Under the pieces are notes generated by a model. It was given only the letters and a program-made list of their open reading frames with translations, was not told the origin of the DNA and searched no databases. The translations under genes were made by a program, and so were the position numbers. A DNA stretch of 64,000 bases from SZUA-547 sp963669265 (GTDB taxonomy: Bacteria; Pseudomonadota; Alphaproteobacteria; Rhodobacterales; Rhodobacteraceae), in contig OY769916.1 of assembly GCA_963669265.1 (NCBI GenBank), positions 2,356,001 to 2,420,000 of the forward strand, written 5' to 3'. Below, piece by piece: positions 9,652-18,602 of this stretch; within the stretch, counting starts at the first letter, position 1; the number at the start of each line of letters is the position of its first letter.

Positions 9652-10982
9652 CGCGCGAACCAGAGATCCACTTCGCCCGTCCGCCCCGGCACGGCGGTTG
9701 GGCCGTGATGGGTCAGTTTCTGCGTGTCGCCTGACGACTGCGCCATCGCCTCGACGACCAGCGTGTTGGTCGCGACAAGACGCGCCTCCAGCGCCCGCGA
9801 CGCGCTTTCGGCCCGGCTGGCGACGTTGACGGTGTCGCCGATCACCGCGAATTCAACGCGTTCAGACCCCAGATCGCCCGCCAGCACCGGCCCGAAATGC
9901 ATGCCGACGGACAGTTGGATCGGCGGCTCGCCCTGGGCGTCTCGCTCGGCGTTCCAGGAGTCGATCTCCCACAGCATATCGAACCCCGCGGCCAAGGCGT
10001 CGCTGGCGGCGTTGGGGTTGGGGGTCAGCGCGCCGAATGTCGCCATCAGTCCATCGCCGAGGAACTTGTCCAGCGTGCCGCGATTGGCGAACACCGCGCG
10101 CGACAGGCGGCTGTAGAATTCCCGCAAGAGCGCAGCGACCTCTTCGGCCTCCATGCCTTCAGCCATGCGGGTGAAGCCCCGGATATCGGCGAAGAGGACC
10201 GCGACCTTGGTCGATCTGGGTTCACGCAGTCTTTGCGGATCCGAAAGTACGGACTCCACCATGTCGGGCGACAGATAGCGGGCCACCTGCGCCCGGTCGC
10301 TTTCGGTGCGCGCCCGGCTGGCGACCAGCGTGCGGGTGCGCCAGGCGATGCCGGCCAGCGTGGCGGTGACGCCGGTCGTCGCGATGAACTCCACGATCCG
10401 GGCGTTGTTCGAGATAAATTTCGGGTTGAACCAGGCCTCGAAAATCCGGTTCGCGCCGATATGCATCAGGTCGTCTTCCGTCAGGAACTCGCCCGTCGAC
10501 AGCACATAGGCGACTTGTCCCGCGCGGGCGACCAGAATCCAGACGCCGCACCAGATCACCAGCAGCGGCGACAGCGCGAATCCGGCCTGAAGCAACAGCA
10601 CGTAGAACCACAGGAAGTTATGCGAGACGAGAATCAGCGACGGAGGTCGGGCGATCCCTTCGGGCAGGTAAGGATTGGGCAACGCCATGAAGATCGCCAT
10701 CCAGAGGATGTCGAAGGCGAACAGAGTAAATACGAACCGTCGCCCGCCAAAGCGGGATTTCGCCGCCTGGAACAGTAGGAAACCGGTCAGCAAAAACACC
10801 GCGCCGCCCGCGATCTCAAAGATAAGCGCAGTTCCCGATAACGGGCTGCGGATCGACTGCCAGGCGAGCGCAAAGGCGACCACCGCGAAGCGGATCTTCG
10901 CGGCCAGCATCAGTCCTGTCCGCTCTTCCCGGTCAAAGGCGCGGGCCAGACGCAGGCCAAAACGGTCGTTTGTTTGGATCAT
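9648..10982 (-). CDS. Membrane-anchored class III adenylate cyclase
   Basis: A 444-residue protein with several hydrophobic segments (about residues 25-155) followed by a class III nucleotide cyclase domain (about 255-440). The catalytic set is complete: metal aspartates in FADIRGFT (about D266) and KFLGDGLMATFG (about D310), a purine-recognising lysine (about K306) before that second motif, and the aspartate in VIGDTVNVASR (about D383). The Lys/Asp pair indicates ATP rather than GTP. I chose ATG at 10982 over an upstream TTG because AGGG precedes it. The overlap with the convergent hydroxylase gene is four bases. Confidence 0.88.
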   Translation of the reverse strand: MIQTNDRFGLRLARAFDREERTGLMLAAKIRFAVVAFALAWQSIRSPLSGTALIFEIAGGAVFLLTGFLLFQAAKSRFGGRRFVFTLFAFDILWMAIFMALPNPYLPEGIARPPSLILVSHNFLWFYVLLLQAGFALSPLLVIWCGVWILVARAGQVAYVLSTGEFLTEDDLMHIGANRIFEAWFNPKFISNNARIVEFIATTGVTATLAGIAWRTRTLVASRARTESDRAQVARYLSPDMVESVLSDPQRLREPRSTKVAVLFADIRGFTRMAEGMEAEEVAALLREFYSRLSRAVFANRGTLDKFLGDGLMATFGALTPNPNAASDALAAGFDMLWEIDSWNAERDAQGEPPIQLSVGMHFGPVLAGDLGSERVEFAVIGDTVNVASRAESASRALEARLVATNTLVVEAMAQSSGDTQKLTHHGPTAVPGRTGEVDLWFAR

Positions 10983-11025
10983 TTGGGAACCCTGCTTGGC
11001 CAACCCGGCGTTTGCAAGGCGCAGA

Positions 11026-11235
11026 TCAATCGTCCAGGCGCCGCGCCTCGTCGATCAGCAGGATCGGTACGCCCTCGCGGATCGGAAAGGCGAGCCCCGC
11101 CGCTTTCGAAATCAGTTCGGATTTCGCGCGGTCATATTCCAGCCGTCCCCGCGTCGCCGGGCAGACCAGGCTTTCCAACAGACCGCGATCCACGACGATC
11201 GCCGAGTCCGGTTCATCGGGTTCGGCGTCCATCAT
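11026..11235 (-). CDS. Trm112-like / UPF0434 small protein
   Basis: A 69-residue protein resembling the bacterial Trm112/YcaR group: LLESLVCPATRGRLEYD near the N terminus and a hydrophobic FPIREGVPILLIDEA at the C terminus. Eukaryotic and archaeal Trm112 activate methyltransferases; the bacterial role is uncertain. Only one of the usual zinc-type cysteines is visible, so it probably does not bind zinc in the classical way. Its start overlaps the stop of the LON-domain gene, implying translational coupling. Confidence 0.82.
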   Translation of the reverse strand: MMDAEPDEPDSAIVVDRGLLESLVCPATRGRLEYDRAKSELISKAAGLAFPIREGVPILLIDEARRLDD

Positions 11236-11885
11236 GCGATCCCCTCGTCATTCTCCGCGCCCGCGATCGCGAATTGCATCAGGGCTGTCAGCGTCTTGCG
11301 CCGGTCCGCGAGCCTTGGGGATTCCAGCAACGCCTGCTTTTCCTGCACGTCGAACGGGCAGAGCATGGAGAGAGAATTGATCATCATCTCTTCATCGGCG
11401 TCCTTTAGCGTGTCCCAGTCGCCGGTGAGGTTGCCGATCTCGAAATAGCGCGAAAGGAGGGCCAGAAACTCCTCGCGCGCGAACATGTCGTCATGGTCTT
11501 CGCCGGCGAGGTCCTGTTCGAAATCCGACCAGTCGACATCGACCCGGCGATAGGGGGTGAACCCCTCGACCTCGCCGTCGATACGAAACCGGCAGACGCC
11601 GGTCAGGGCGATCAGGTAACGACCATCCTCGGTCTCGGACATGCTGGTCACGCGCCCGACGCAGCCGATGGTCTGCAATGGCGGGCTGCTGTCCGAATCC
11701 CGTTCGGAGCGGGGCTGGATCATGCCGATCAGCCGGTGGTCCGAGCGCAGCGCGTCGTCGAGCATCGCCAGATAGCGCGGCTCGAAAATGTTCAGCGGCA
11801 GCACGGCGCGGGGCAATAACAGCGCCCCCGGAAGCGGGAAGACCGGAATGACGTCCGGCAATTCGGAGAGGGTGAAGCGGCGCAC
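11232..11885 (-). CDS. LON substrate-binding-domain protein
   Basis: A 217-residue protein that is just the N-terminal domain of Lon protease, without ATPase or protease parts. Family features are VIPVFPLPGALLLPRAVLPLNIFEPRY at residues about 13-39, IGMIQPR, a CVGRVTSMSETEDGRYLIALTGVCRFRI core, then a helical C terminus. Stand-alone LON-domain proteins are common in alphaproteobacteria and have no settled function. The gene lies ten bases after the thioredoxin-TPR gene, which hints at a shared role in protein quality control. Confidence 0.87.
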   Translation of the reverse strand: MRRFTLSELPDVIPVFPLPGALLLPRAVLPLNIFEPRYLAMLDDALRSDHRLIGMIQPRSERDSDSSPPLQTIGCVGRVTSMSETEDGRYLIALTGVCRFRIDGEVEGFTPYRRVDVDWSDFEQDLAGEDHDDMFAREEFLALLSRYFEIGNLTGDWDTLKDADEEMMINSLSMLCPFDVQEKQALLESPRLADRRKTLTALMQFAIAGAENDEGIA

Positions 11886-11895
11886 GGCCCGACCG

Positions 11896-12813
11896 TCAGG
11901 CGAAGATCATGGAAGAGAGGCGCCGACGGCCCGCCAGCGTCACCGGATCGTTCGGCCCGAGGCTGTCGAAGAGCTTGAACAGCTGTTCTTTCGCCGCCCC
12001 GTCGCGCCATTCCCTATCGCGGCGGAAAAGCTCCAGCAACTCGTCCAGCGCCTGATCGGCCTTCCCTTCGGCGATCAGCGCCAGCGCCAGATCGAACCGG
12101 GCCTCATGGTCGTCGGCGTCGGCTTCGAGCCGCGCAGTGAACTCAGACGCGGCTCCGCTGGCTTCGGCGGCCTGATTCGCCAGGTCGATGGCGCTTCGGG
12201 CGGCGGCGATGACCGAATCATCCATCTTGTCCGCCGGCGTCAGGTCGAGCGTCTGTTGCGCGCGATCCATCTCTCCGATCGCGGCATAGGCGCGGGCGAG
12301 GCCGGCGATGGCGCGAAGATTGGTCTCATCCTCGCCCAAAATCGCGGCGAAAGTCTGCGCCGCATCGCCCAGCGCACCCTCGTTCAGCATCGCCTCGGCG
12401 TGGTCCAGCGCCTCGTCAAGGCCGCCCCCAGCGTCCTCGCCGCCCCCCGCCGCCGCAACGCGCGAGACGAATTCGGCGACTTCGGCGGGGCGCACCGCGC
12501 CCATGAATCCGTCAACCGGCTGGCCGTTGGAAAACGCGAACACCGCCGGAATCGACTGCACCTGAAGCTGGGCCGCGATCCGCTGGTTCTGGTCCACGTC
12601 GACCTTGACCATCTTCACGGCGCCGTTCGTCTTGGCGACCGCATCCTCCAGTACCGGACCCAATTGTTTGCAGGGACCGCACCACGGCGCCCAGAAATCG
12701 ACAATCACCGGCTTTTCCTTGGACGCTTCGATCACCTCAGCCAGGAAAGTCGCGTCGGTCACATCGACGGCCGTCGCCTCCGCTTTTGGCGCGGCGCCAC
12801 CGAGTTCAAGCAT
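11896..12813 (-). CDS. Thioredoxin-TPR protein (CnoX/YbbN-like)
   Basis: A 305-residue cytoplasmic protein with a thioredoxin domain (about 1-125) holding the intact WCGPC active site (C45, C48), followed by a helical TPR-like region (about 130-300) rich in Ala/Asp/Leu repeats and ending LAGRRRLSSMIFA. This is the CnoX/YbbN architecture: in E. coli the protein passes clients to DnaK and GroEL under oxidative stress but has lost one active-site cysteine. Here both cysteines are present, as in Caulobacter CnoX, so redox activity is likely. It overlaps the upstream prolyl-tRNA editing gene by eight bases. Confidence 0.9.
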   Translation of the reverse strand: MLELGGAAPKAEATAVDVTDATFLAEVIEASKEKPVIVDFWAPWCGPCKQLGPVLEDAVAKTNGAVKMVKVDVDQNQRIAAQLQVQSIPAVFAFSNGQPVDGFMGAVRPAEVAEFVSRVAAAGGGEDAGGGLDEALDHAEAMLNEGALGDAAQTFAAILGEDETNLRAIAGLARAYAAIGEMDRAQQTLDLTPADKMDDSVIAAARSAIDLANQAAEASGAASEFTARLEADADDHEARFDLALALIAEGKADQALDELLELFRRDREWRDGAAKEQLFKLFDSLGPNDPVTLAGRRRLSSMIFA

Positions 12814-13444
12814 CGTCTAGCTCCATATTCTTATTGTCAGTTTGGCCGTCCTCCCCGGATCGGCCCTGGTCCCGTTCCGCCGCGCGGGCCTCCAACGCGT
12901 CGAAATCGACCAGCGTCGGGCGGTGTCCGCAAGCGGCGAGAAATTCCTGCATGTCTTCCTGAGAGATAGCGAGCGTCGCGTGATTGTGTAGGGGATGAAA
13001 ATTCAGCACCTGCGCCTGCATCATCTGCGCGTCCAGCACCACTTTCACCGCCTGCGCGTCGATATCGTTCATAAGGGCGAATGGCGACACCGCGCCGGGG
13101 CGTACGCCCAGCGTCTCCCACAACAGATCCGAGGACCCGAAGCTGAACCGTTTCGCGCCCAGCGCTTTCGAGAGATCGGGAATGCGAATCCGCCGGTCCT
13201 CCTGACAGACCGCCAACCACAATCCGCCCCTTCGTTCTTTCAGGAAGAAGTTCTTCGTATGCGCGCCCTGATGCGCCGCGGGCAGGCTGTCGCGAAACGC
13301 CTGGCTGTCCTCGACGGTGTGCAGCGGCGGATGCGCGAAACGCTGCGGGCGCACGTCGATCTTCGCGAAAAAGGCGTTCAGACGCGCTTCGGCGGCGCGC
13401 TCCTCCTCAGTCGGTCCGGTCGGGTTCAGATTTTCGGCGGTCAT
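12806..13444 (-). CDS. Prolyl-tRNA editing protein (YbaK/ProX domain)
   Basis: A 212-residue trans-editing enzyme of the YbaK/ProX superfamily, which hydrolyses mischarged aminoacyl-tRNA(Pro). Seen in order are AHPPLHTVEDSQAFRDSLP, GAHTKNFFLKERRGGLWLAVC with the conserved KNFFLK lysines, RFSFGSSDLLWETLGVRPGAVSPFAL, and NFHPLHNHATLAIS. Acidic/polar tails at both ends add length. It is the first gene of the apparent proX-trx-LON-Trm112 transcription unit, and the tRNA-Gly gene starts 151 bases away in the opposite orientation. Confidence 0.88.
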   Translation of the reverse strand: MTAENLNPTGPTEEERAAEARLNAFFAKIDVRPQRFAHPPLHTVEDSQAFRDSLPAAHQGAHTKNFFLKERRGGLWLAVCQEDRRIRIPDLSKALGAKRFSFGSSDLLWETLGVRPGAVSPFALMNDIDAQAVKVVLDAQMMQAQVLNFHPLHNHATLAISQEDMQEFLAACGHRPTLVDFDALEARAAERDQGRSGEDGQTDNKNMELDDA

Positions 13445-13551
13445 AGGGCTCGGGTCTTCCAGTTGGGGTCGCGGCGGAAACCTAGGCCTTATCCCGCGCC
13501 GGGGCCAGCCCGTTGCGATCCGCCGGGGCGAGAGATGTTGCGCATTCGCGC

Positions 13552-13579
13552 TTGCGTTCCCTGAACGATCGGATATACG
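13552..13579 (+). promoter_or_regulatory. Probable sigma70-type promoter of tRNA-Gly
   Basis: TTGCGT at 13552-13557 and TATACG at 13574-13579 are separated by 16 bases. They would start transcription about ten bases before the mature tRNA. This is sequence inference only. Confidence 0.5.
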
Positions 13580-13595
13580 TGCGCCGCAACACGAC

Positions 13596-13670
13596 GCGGG
13601 CGTAGCTCAGGGGTAGAGCGCAACCTTGCCAAGGTTGAAGTCGTGAGTTCGAATCTCATCGCCCGCTCCA
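13596..13670 (+). tRNA. tRNA-Gly (anticodon GCC), CCA encoded
   Basis: The acceptor stem GCGGGCG (13596-13602) pairs with CGCCCGC (13660-13666), followed by T and an encoded CCA (13668-13670). The D arm is GCTCAGGGGTAGAGC. The anticodon stem CAACC/GGTTG closes the loop TTGCCAA with anticodon GCC at 13628-13630. The T arm contains TTCGAAT. All arms fold normally. The gene stands alone with its own promoter and terminator between divergent proX-type and convergent purH genes. Confidence 0.97.
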
Positions 13671-13697
13671 ATTCCTCTCCGATCGGGAGAGCGCATG

Positions 13698-13724
13698 AAA
13701 GCCGCCGCAGGGCGGCTTTTTTAT
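13698..13724 (+). terminator. Rho-independent terminator after tRNA-Gly
   Basis: The nine-base arms AAAGCCGCC (13698-13706) and GGCGGCTTT (13711-13719) form a hairpin with loop GCAG. A run of T continues to about 13722 on the plus strand. It would stop transcription from the tRNA before it runs into the convergent purH gene. Confidence 0.85.
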
Positions 13725-13743
13725 TTCGTAGGATCCTCGCGCC

Positions 13744-15336
13744 TCAATGCCGGAAATGGCGCATGCCGGTGAAGACCATGGCGAGGCCGCGTTCGTCGGC
13801 GGCGGCGATCACCTCGTCGTCCCGGATGGAGCCGCCCGGCTGGATCACCGCCGTCGCCCCCGCCTCGGCCGCCGTGATCAGCCCGTCTGCGAAGGGGAAG
13901 AACGCGTCCGAGGCGACGACGGAGCCCACCGTCGGCGCTTCGCTCAGGCCCAGCGCTTCGGCCATATCCTCCGCCTTGCGCGCGGCGATGCGGGTGGAGT
14001 CGACCCGGCTCATCTGCCCCGCGCCGACGCCCACGGTCGCTCCGTCCTTTGCGTAGACGATGGCGTTGGATTTGACATGCTTGGCCACCCGCCAGGCGAA
14101 CAGCATATCCGCCAGTTCCGCCTCGGTCGGCGCGCGTTTGGTGACCACGTTCAGATCGGCGCGGGTCAGCCGCCCGGCGTCGCGATCCTGAATCAGGTAG
14201 CCGCCGGAGACCTGCCGCCATGTCTGGCCCGCCTCGGCGGGATCGGGCAGGCCGCCCGCCTCCAGCAACCGGACATTCTTCTTGGCGGCGAAAATCTCAG
14301 CGGCGTCCGGCGCGATGGCGGGCGCGATCACCACCTCGGTGAAGATCTCGGCCACCGCCTTGGCGGTCTCCGCGTCCAGCGTCTGGTTCATCGAAACGAT
14401 GCCGCCAAAGGCGGAGACGGGATCGCATCGCCGCGCGCGCTCATAGGCTTCGGCCAGCGTGGCGCCGGTCGCGACGCCGCAGGGATTCGCGTGCTTGATG
14501 ATGACGCAGGCCGGGCCGTCTTCGGCGGCGAACTCGCCGGTCAGCTCATAGGCGGCGTCGGTGTCGTTGATGTTGTTATAGCTTAGCTCCTTGCCCTGAA
14601 TCTGGCGCGCGGTGGCGACGCCGGGGCGCGTGGAGCCGTTGGCGTAGAACGCCGCCGACTGGTGTGGGTTCTCGCCATAGCGCAGCGTCTGGCGCAGCTC
14701 GCCGGCGATGGCGCGGCGGCGCGGCGCTCCCTGCACATGGCCCGCCAGCCAGCCGGAAACCGCGGCATCGTAGGCGGCGGTGCGCGCATAGGCGCGCTGA
14801 GCGAGCAGGCGCTTCTTCGCCGCCGGGATCGCGCCGTCATGGGCGTCCAGCGCCGCGATGACGCCGTCGTAATCCTCCACATCGACCACCACGGCGACAT
14901 GGGCGTGATTCTTCGCCGCCGCCCGGATCATCGCCGGACCGCCGATGTCGATATTCTCGACGCAGGTCTCGTAATCCGCCCCGCCCGCCACGGTCGCCTC
15001 GAACGGGTAGAGATTGACGCAGAGCAAGTCGATCGGGCCGATCCCGTGCGCCTCCATCGCCGCGATATGTTGGGGGTTGTCGCGCAACGCCAATAGACCG
15101 CCATGCACCGCCGGATGCAGGGTTTTCACCCGGCCGTCCATCATCTCGGGAAAGCCGGTCAGGTCTGCGACGTCGCGCACGTCGAGGCCCGCCTCGCGGA
15201 TCGCCTTGGCGGAGCCGCCGGTCGAGACCAGCTCCACGCCGCGCGAGGACAGCGCGCGGGCGAATTCGATCAGGCCGGTTTTGTCGGAAACGGAGAGTAG
15301 GGCGCGCCGGATGGGCGCGGAGGCGTCGACGGTCAT
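13744..15336 (-). CDS. purH: Bifunctional AICAR formyltransferase / IMP cyclohydrolase
   Basis: A 530-residue enzyme for the last two steps of de novo IMP synthesis. The N-terminal IMP cyclohydrolase (about 1-200) has ALLSVSDKTGLIEFARAL, STGGSAKAIREAGL, GRVKTLHPAVHGGLLALRD and NLYPFEATV. The C-terminal AICAR transformylase has LRYGENPHQSAAFY, ELSYNNINDTDAAYEL, the catalytic KHANPCGVATG segment, ...FGGIVSMNQ and the terminal DAFFPFADGL...AVIQPGGSIRDDEVI...MVFTGMRHFRH. Length and order are normal. No ribosome-binding site is obvious, but the start matches the conserved N terminus. Confidence 0.97.
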   Translation of the reverse strand: MTVDASAPIRRALLSVSDKTGLIEFARALSSRGVELVSTGGSAKAIREAGLDVRDVADLTGFPEMMDGRVKTLHPAVHGGLLALRDNPQHIAAMEAHGIGPIDLLCVNLYPFEATVAGGADYETCVENIDIGGPAMIRAAAKNHAHVAVVVDVEDYDGVIAALDAHDGAIPAAKKRLLAQRAYARTAAYDAAVSGWLAGHVQGAPRRRAIAGELRQTLRYGENPHQSAAFYANGSTRPGVATARQIQGKELSYNNINDTDAAYELTGEFAAEDGPACVIIKHANPCGVATGATLAEAYERARRCDPVSAFGGIVSMNQTLDAETAKAVAEIFTEVVIAPAIAPDAAEIFAAKKNVRLLEAGGLPDPAEAGQTWRQVSGGYLIQDRDAGRLTRADLNVVTKRAPTEAELADMLFAWRVAKHVKSNAIVYAKDGATVGVGAGQMSRVDSTRIAARKAEDMAEALGLSEAPTVGSVVASDAFFPFADGLITAAEAGATAVIQPGGSIRDDEVIAAADERGLAMVFTGMRHFRH

Positions 15337-15397
15337 GGGATGGGATCGGCTTTCTAAGATCTGCCGCCATGCGGCGGGGCGGTTTGGCTCAACGAGT

Positions 15398-17140
15398 TCA
15401 GCGATCTTCGGCGGATGGGTCCGGCGCGGCGGCGCCCACCCGGCGGAACGCCCAATTCACGCGGCCCTGATAATCGGTTACGCGGCCTCTGACCACTATT
15501 TGTTTGGCGTGGATCGGCTTGCGATAAAGGCCGCCCATATAGACGCTTTCCTCGATCGAGGTCTCGCCGCCCGACTGGCGCATCGTCCAGCCGCCGCCCT
15601 CCGCCATTCTGAGCGTGACGACATCGCCCGCCAACGCGACCTCGACATGGGGATGAATATGAAAGCGCACGGCGAATCCGATCCCGCCGCGCCGGTCCGA
15701 GACCGCCGCCAGCAGCGTCTTCGACCGGTCATCCGGCGGCGTCAGCGTGTCCTCGCCGCGAAAATCGCCGCCATCGGCGGATAAATACAGACGGCGCGCA
15801 TGGGTCAGGCCGAACCGGCGCAGATAGGCGTCATGCGAGCCGCTCAGCCAGACCCCGCCCGGATCCTCGACCCACTCCATCGCGACCTGGGGATAGGGCG
15901 GAGAGACGCGGGAGCCGAGCCAGCGTCCCTGAAAGCTGTAAGGATCCAGAAACTCAAGCGCGGACTCCTCCTCCACGCTGAGCGCGGAATGGGCGGCGGT
16001 GGCGCGGCCCGCATTGGCCCAGTCCTGCCCCAAATGCTCGCCCGGCCCGCAATTGACGATCACCCGCTGACGGCCAAAGCTCGCCTCTACAGCCAGAAGC
16101 CCGGCGCCGGCGCGGGTGGAGAAATCCCCCGGTCCCGGCTTGCCCGCGTCCATCACCACCGCAGTGCGGCCCGAAGCGAGCCGCCCGTATCCGGAGTCCT
16201 CCGCGATCCGCCGAGCGGGTTCCGGCGCGCGGGCCTCGGCCAGCGCGTAATCCAGCCGCCCGTCGCTCAACTCGCGACCGCCATTGAACAGCACCAATCC
16301 GCCGTCGCCCAGGCGGAGCGCCCGAAGCATCGGCGTCATGCGCTCGATCCCCAGCGTCAGCGCATCGGTGGGAACGCCGCCCGCGCCATGTAAATCCCGG
16401 CGCAGACGGAGCGTCATGGCGAACACCTCGAACAGCTCCGAGGGTCGCCGGCTGAAATGTCCGCCATCGGGCGTCAGCTGGCCGCCAAGCTCAGATTGCA
16501 GATCGGCGAGAGCGTCCAGCAGGCCCCGCTCCATCCCGTCGACGCAGAGCGCGGCGTAAACTGGTCCCGCGGCGGCCTCCAGCCGCGGCGCGCCGACCGG
16601 GGCGAGCCGCCAGCGCGCGCGTACGAAACGGGCCTGCCGCGCCAGCGCGCGCAGAAAGGTGCGCCGGGCGCGGTCGTCCGCGCCGTCCAGCAGCAGCGCC
16701 GAGTGGGTAAGCCACGACCGCAACCGCCGAGCGGTCACCTGCGGGCGCCACGCCGTCGTCGACCCGCCGCGCCCATAGGTGTTGATCCAGTGATGCACGG
16801 CCGCCTGCGCCCAGCGCTTGGCGTCCTTGTCCCCCAGCGCCGCGAAATGGTCGAGCCAGCCGAACCCGTGCAACGACTCGGCCCAGGCCTCCGATGGCGG
16901 CTTGACCGACCACGGCGCGTTCGGGCCTTCGGCGACAATCCCGTCGAACATCCAGCGCCCGCCCAGCATCGCCCGGCCCCGCAGCGCATCGCCGGGAAAC
17001 AGCGGCTCAGGCGCGTTGGTCACGCCCTGCGGCGTGCGCCCCTGTCCGGCGCGCCAGACGCCATAGGGTCGCGCGAAACGCTGCTTCGCGGCGCCGAGGC
17101 GTCGCGACAATGCGGTGAAGGTAAGTCCGATCCGGCCCAT
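15398..17140 (-). CDS. Heparinase II/III-family protein
   Basis: A 580-residue protein of the heparinase II/III-like group found widely in alphaproteobacteria. The N-terminal half is an alpha-helical toroid: WLDHFAALGDKDAKRWAQAAVHHWI, LRSWLTHSALLL, ARQARFVRARWRLA and LDALADLQSELGGQLTPDGGHFSRRPSE. The C-terminal half is beta-rich, with VIVNCGPGEHLGQDWANAGRATAAHSALSVEEE and RFHIHPHVEVALAGDVVTLRM. Family enzymes cleave acidic polysaccharides by beta-elimination, but no secretion signal is evident and the substrate is unknown. A gap of about 100 bases separates it from rsmB upstream. Confidence 0.85.
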   Translation of the reverse strand: MGRIGLTFTALSRRLGAAKQRFARPYGVWRAGQGRTPQGVTNAPEPLFPGDALRGRAMLGGRWMFDGIVAEGPNAPWSVKPPSEAWAESLHGFGWLDHFAALGDKDAKRWAQAAVHHWINTYGRGGSTTAWRPQVTARRLRSWLTHSALLLDGADDRARRTFLRALARQARFVRARWRLAPVGAPRLEAAAGPVYAALCVDGMERGLLDALADLQSELGGQLTPDGGHFSRRPSELFEVFAMTLRLRRDLHGAGGVPTDALTLGIERMTPMLRALRLGDGGLVLFNGGRELSDGRLDYALAEARAPEPARRIAEDSGYGRLASGRTAVVMDAGKPGPGDFSTRAGAGLLAVEASFGRQRVIVNCGPGEHLGQDWANAGRATAAHSALSVEEESALEFLDPYSFQGRWLGSRVSPPYPQVAMEWVEDPGGVWLSGSHDAYLRRFGLTHARRLYLSADGGDFRGEDTLTPPDDRSKTLLAAVSDRRGGIGFAVRFHIHPHVEVALAGDVVTLRMAEGGGWTMRQSGGETSIEESVYMGGLYRKPIHAKQIVVRGRVTDYQGRVNWAFRRVGAAAPDPSAEDR

Positions 17141-17237
17141 CTGTTAGTTGGAAGCTCTTATTTGGGGATTATTGGGCCCTGCTGCTCTGGGCGCGCAGCA
17201 TAGCGCGATCAGAGCGCCGCGTCACTCCGAACGACGG

Positions 17238-18602
17238 TCAGTTCCGTTTCTGAAATCTGGCGATGAAAAACCCGTCCATACCACCGATCTCCGGCCAGAA
17301 ATCCGGGCGGGCGCGCACATCGCCCTCGGCGGTCAGAAGCTCTGACGCGCCGCCCAGCTCAGCGCTGGAGACCGGCGCTCGGTCCGCCTCCGGACGGCGG
17401 GCGAGAAACGCCTCGGCGCGCGCCTCGCCCTCGATCGGGTCGAGCGAGCATGTGGCGAAGATCAGAACCCCGCCGGGCGCCAGCCAGTCCCATGCGCGGT
17501 CCAGCAGCTTGTCCTGAAGCGCCGCCAACGCCTTCGCCTCGCCGCCTTTGCGCAGATAAGGCAGGTCGGGGTGCCGGCGGATCGTGCCGGAGGCGGAGCA
17601 AGGCGCGTCCAGCAGGATCGCGTCGAACGGGCGATCGGGCGTCCACTCCAGCGCATCTGCCGCGACGACCTCCGCCTCAAGACCGGTGCGCGAGAGGTTC
17701 TCCCGCAGCCGCTCCAGCCGCGCCGTCGAGATGTCGAGCGCGGTCACATCCGCCCCGGCGGCCGCCAGTTGCAGCGTCTTGCCGCCCGGAGCGGCGCAAA
17801 GGTCGAGCACGCGCATGCCAGGCGCCGGCGACAGCAATCGCGCCGGGATCGCGGCGGCGGCGTCCTGCACCCACCACGTCCCCGCGTCATAGCCCGGCAG
17901 GGCGGACACCTGCGCTCCGGCGGCCACGCGAATCGACCCGGTCGGGGTCAGCGCGCCGTCCAGCGTTTCCGCCAGCGCCTCGACCTCCGCCGGATCGCGC
18001 GGCGTCAGGTCCAGCGGCGGGCGGTCCAGATGCGCGGCGAGGATCGCATCCGCCGCCTCCCGCCCCCACGCATTCAGCGCCATGTTGAACAGCCATTGCG
18101 GCGCGTTCTTGCGGCCCGCCTTGTGCGCGTCGGCTTTTGCCAAGTCCGGCGCCGCGACAGCCAGTTTTCGGCCGACTGCGTTGACCAGCCCGCCAAAACG
18201 CACGGTCTTGCGGTTGTGCTTGACCATGGTCACCGCCGCGTCGATGACCGCGTGGGGCGCGCCATCCAGAAACCCGATCTCCGCTGTGGCGAGGCGCAGA
18301 GCGATTTTGGCCAGGCCGCCCGGATTGCGGTCCATATGCTGCGCCAAAAGCGCGTCGATCTGGCCCAGCCGCCGCAATGTCACCGCCGCCAAAGCGCGCG
18401 CGCGGGCGCGTTCCGCCGGGGTCAGGTCCGCCCGCAATTGACCTTCCTCCAGCGCGTCGCCCTTGCGCAGCACCCCGTCCAGCAGATCCGCCGCCGCGAT
18501 CCGGGCGGCGAGGCCGGGCGGCGCGGGCGTCTCTTCCCGGCGCCGGCGGGAGGGGGCGGGGCTTTTGTCGCGCGGAGCGGATCGTCCGCGCCGGCCGCTC
18601 AC
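17238..18602 (-). CDS. rsmB: 16S rRNA m5C methyltransferase, RsmB/NOP family
   Basis: A 454-residue methyltransferase. The N-terminal NusB-like domain (about 25-170) carries LRRLGQIDALLAQHMDR and APHAVIDAAVTMVKH. The C-terminal Rossmann domain has the SAM motif VLDLCAAPGGKTLQLAAAGA, TALDIS, and both conserved cysteine motifs: DAPCSASGTIRRHPD and ATCSLDPIEGEA (catalytic). RsmB modifies C967 of 16S rRNA in E. coli. The start is GTG at 18602, overlapping the htpX stop by four bases, so the two are translationally coupled. Confidence 0.88.
   Translation of the reverse strand: MSGRRGRSAPRDKSPAPSRRRREETPAPPGLAARIAAADLLDGVLRKGDALEEGQLRADLTPAERARARALAAVTLRRLGQIDALLAQHMDRNPGGLAKIALRLATAEIGFLDGAPHAVIDAAVTMVKHNRKTVRFGGLVNAVGRKLAVAAPDLAKADAHKAGRKNAPQWLFNMALNAWGREAADAILAAHLDRPPLDLTPRDPAEVEALAETLDGALTPTGSIRVAAGAQVSALPGYDAGTWWVQDAAAAIPARLLSPAPGMRVLDLCAAPGGKTLQLAAAGADVTALDISTARLERLRENLSRTGLEAEVVAADALEWTPDRPFDAILLDAPCSASGTIRRHPDLPYLRKGGEAKALAALQDKLLDRAWDWLAPGGVLIFATCSLDPIEGEARAEAFLARRPEADRAPVSSAELGGASELLTAEGDVRARPDFWPEIGGMDGFFIARFQKRN

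Noticed and set aside
13698..13724. The tRNA-Gly terminator acting also as the purH terminator
   Set aside because: On the minus strand the hairpin is followed by only three T residues, so it is not a convincing terminator for purH.
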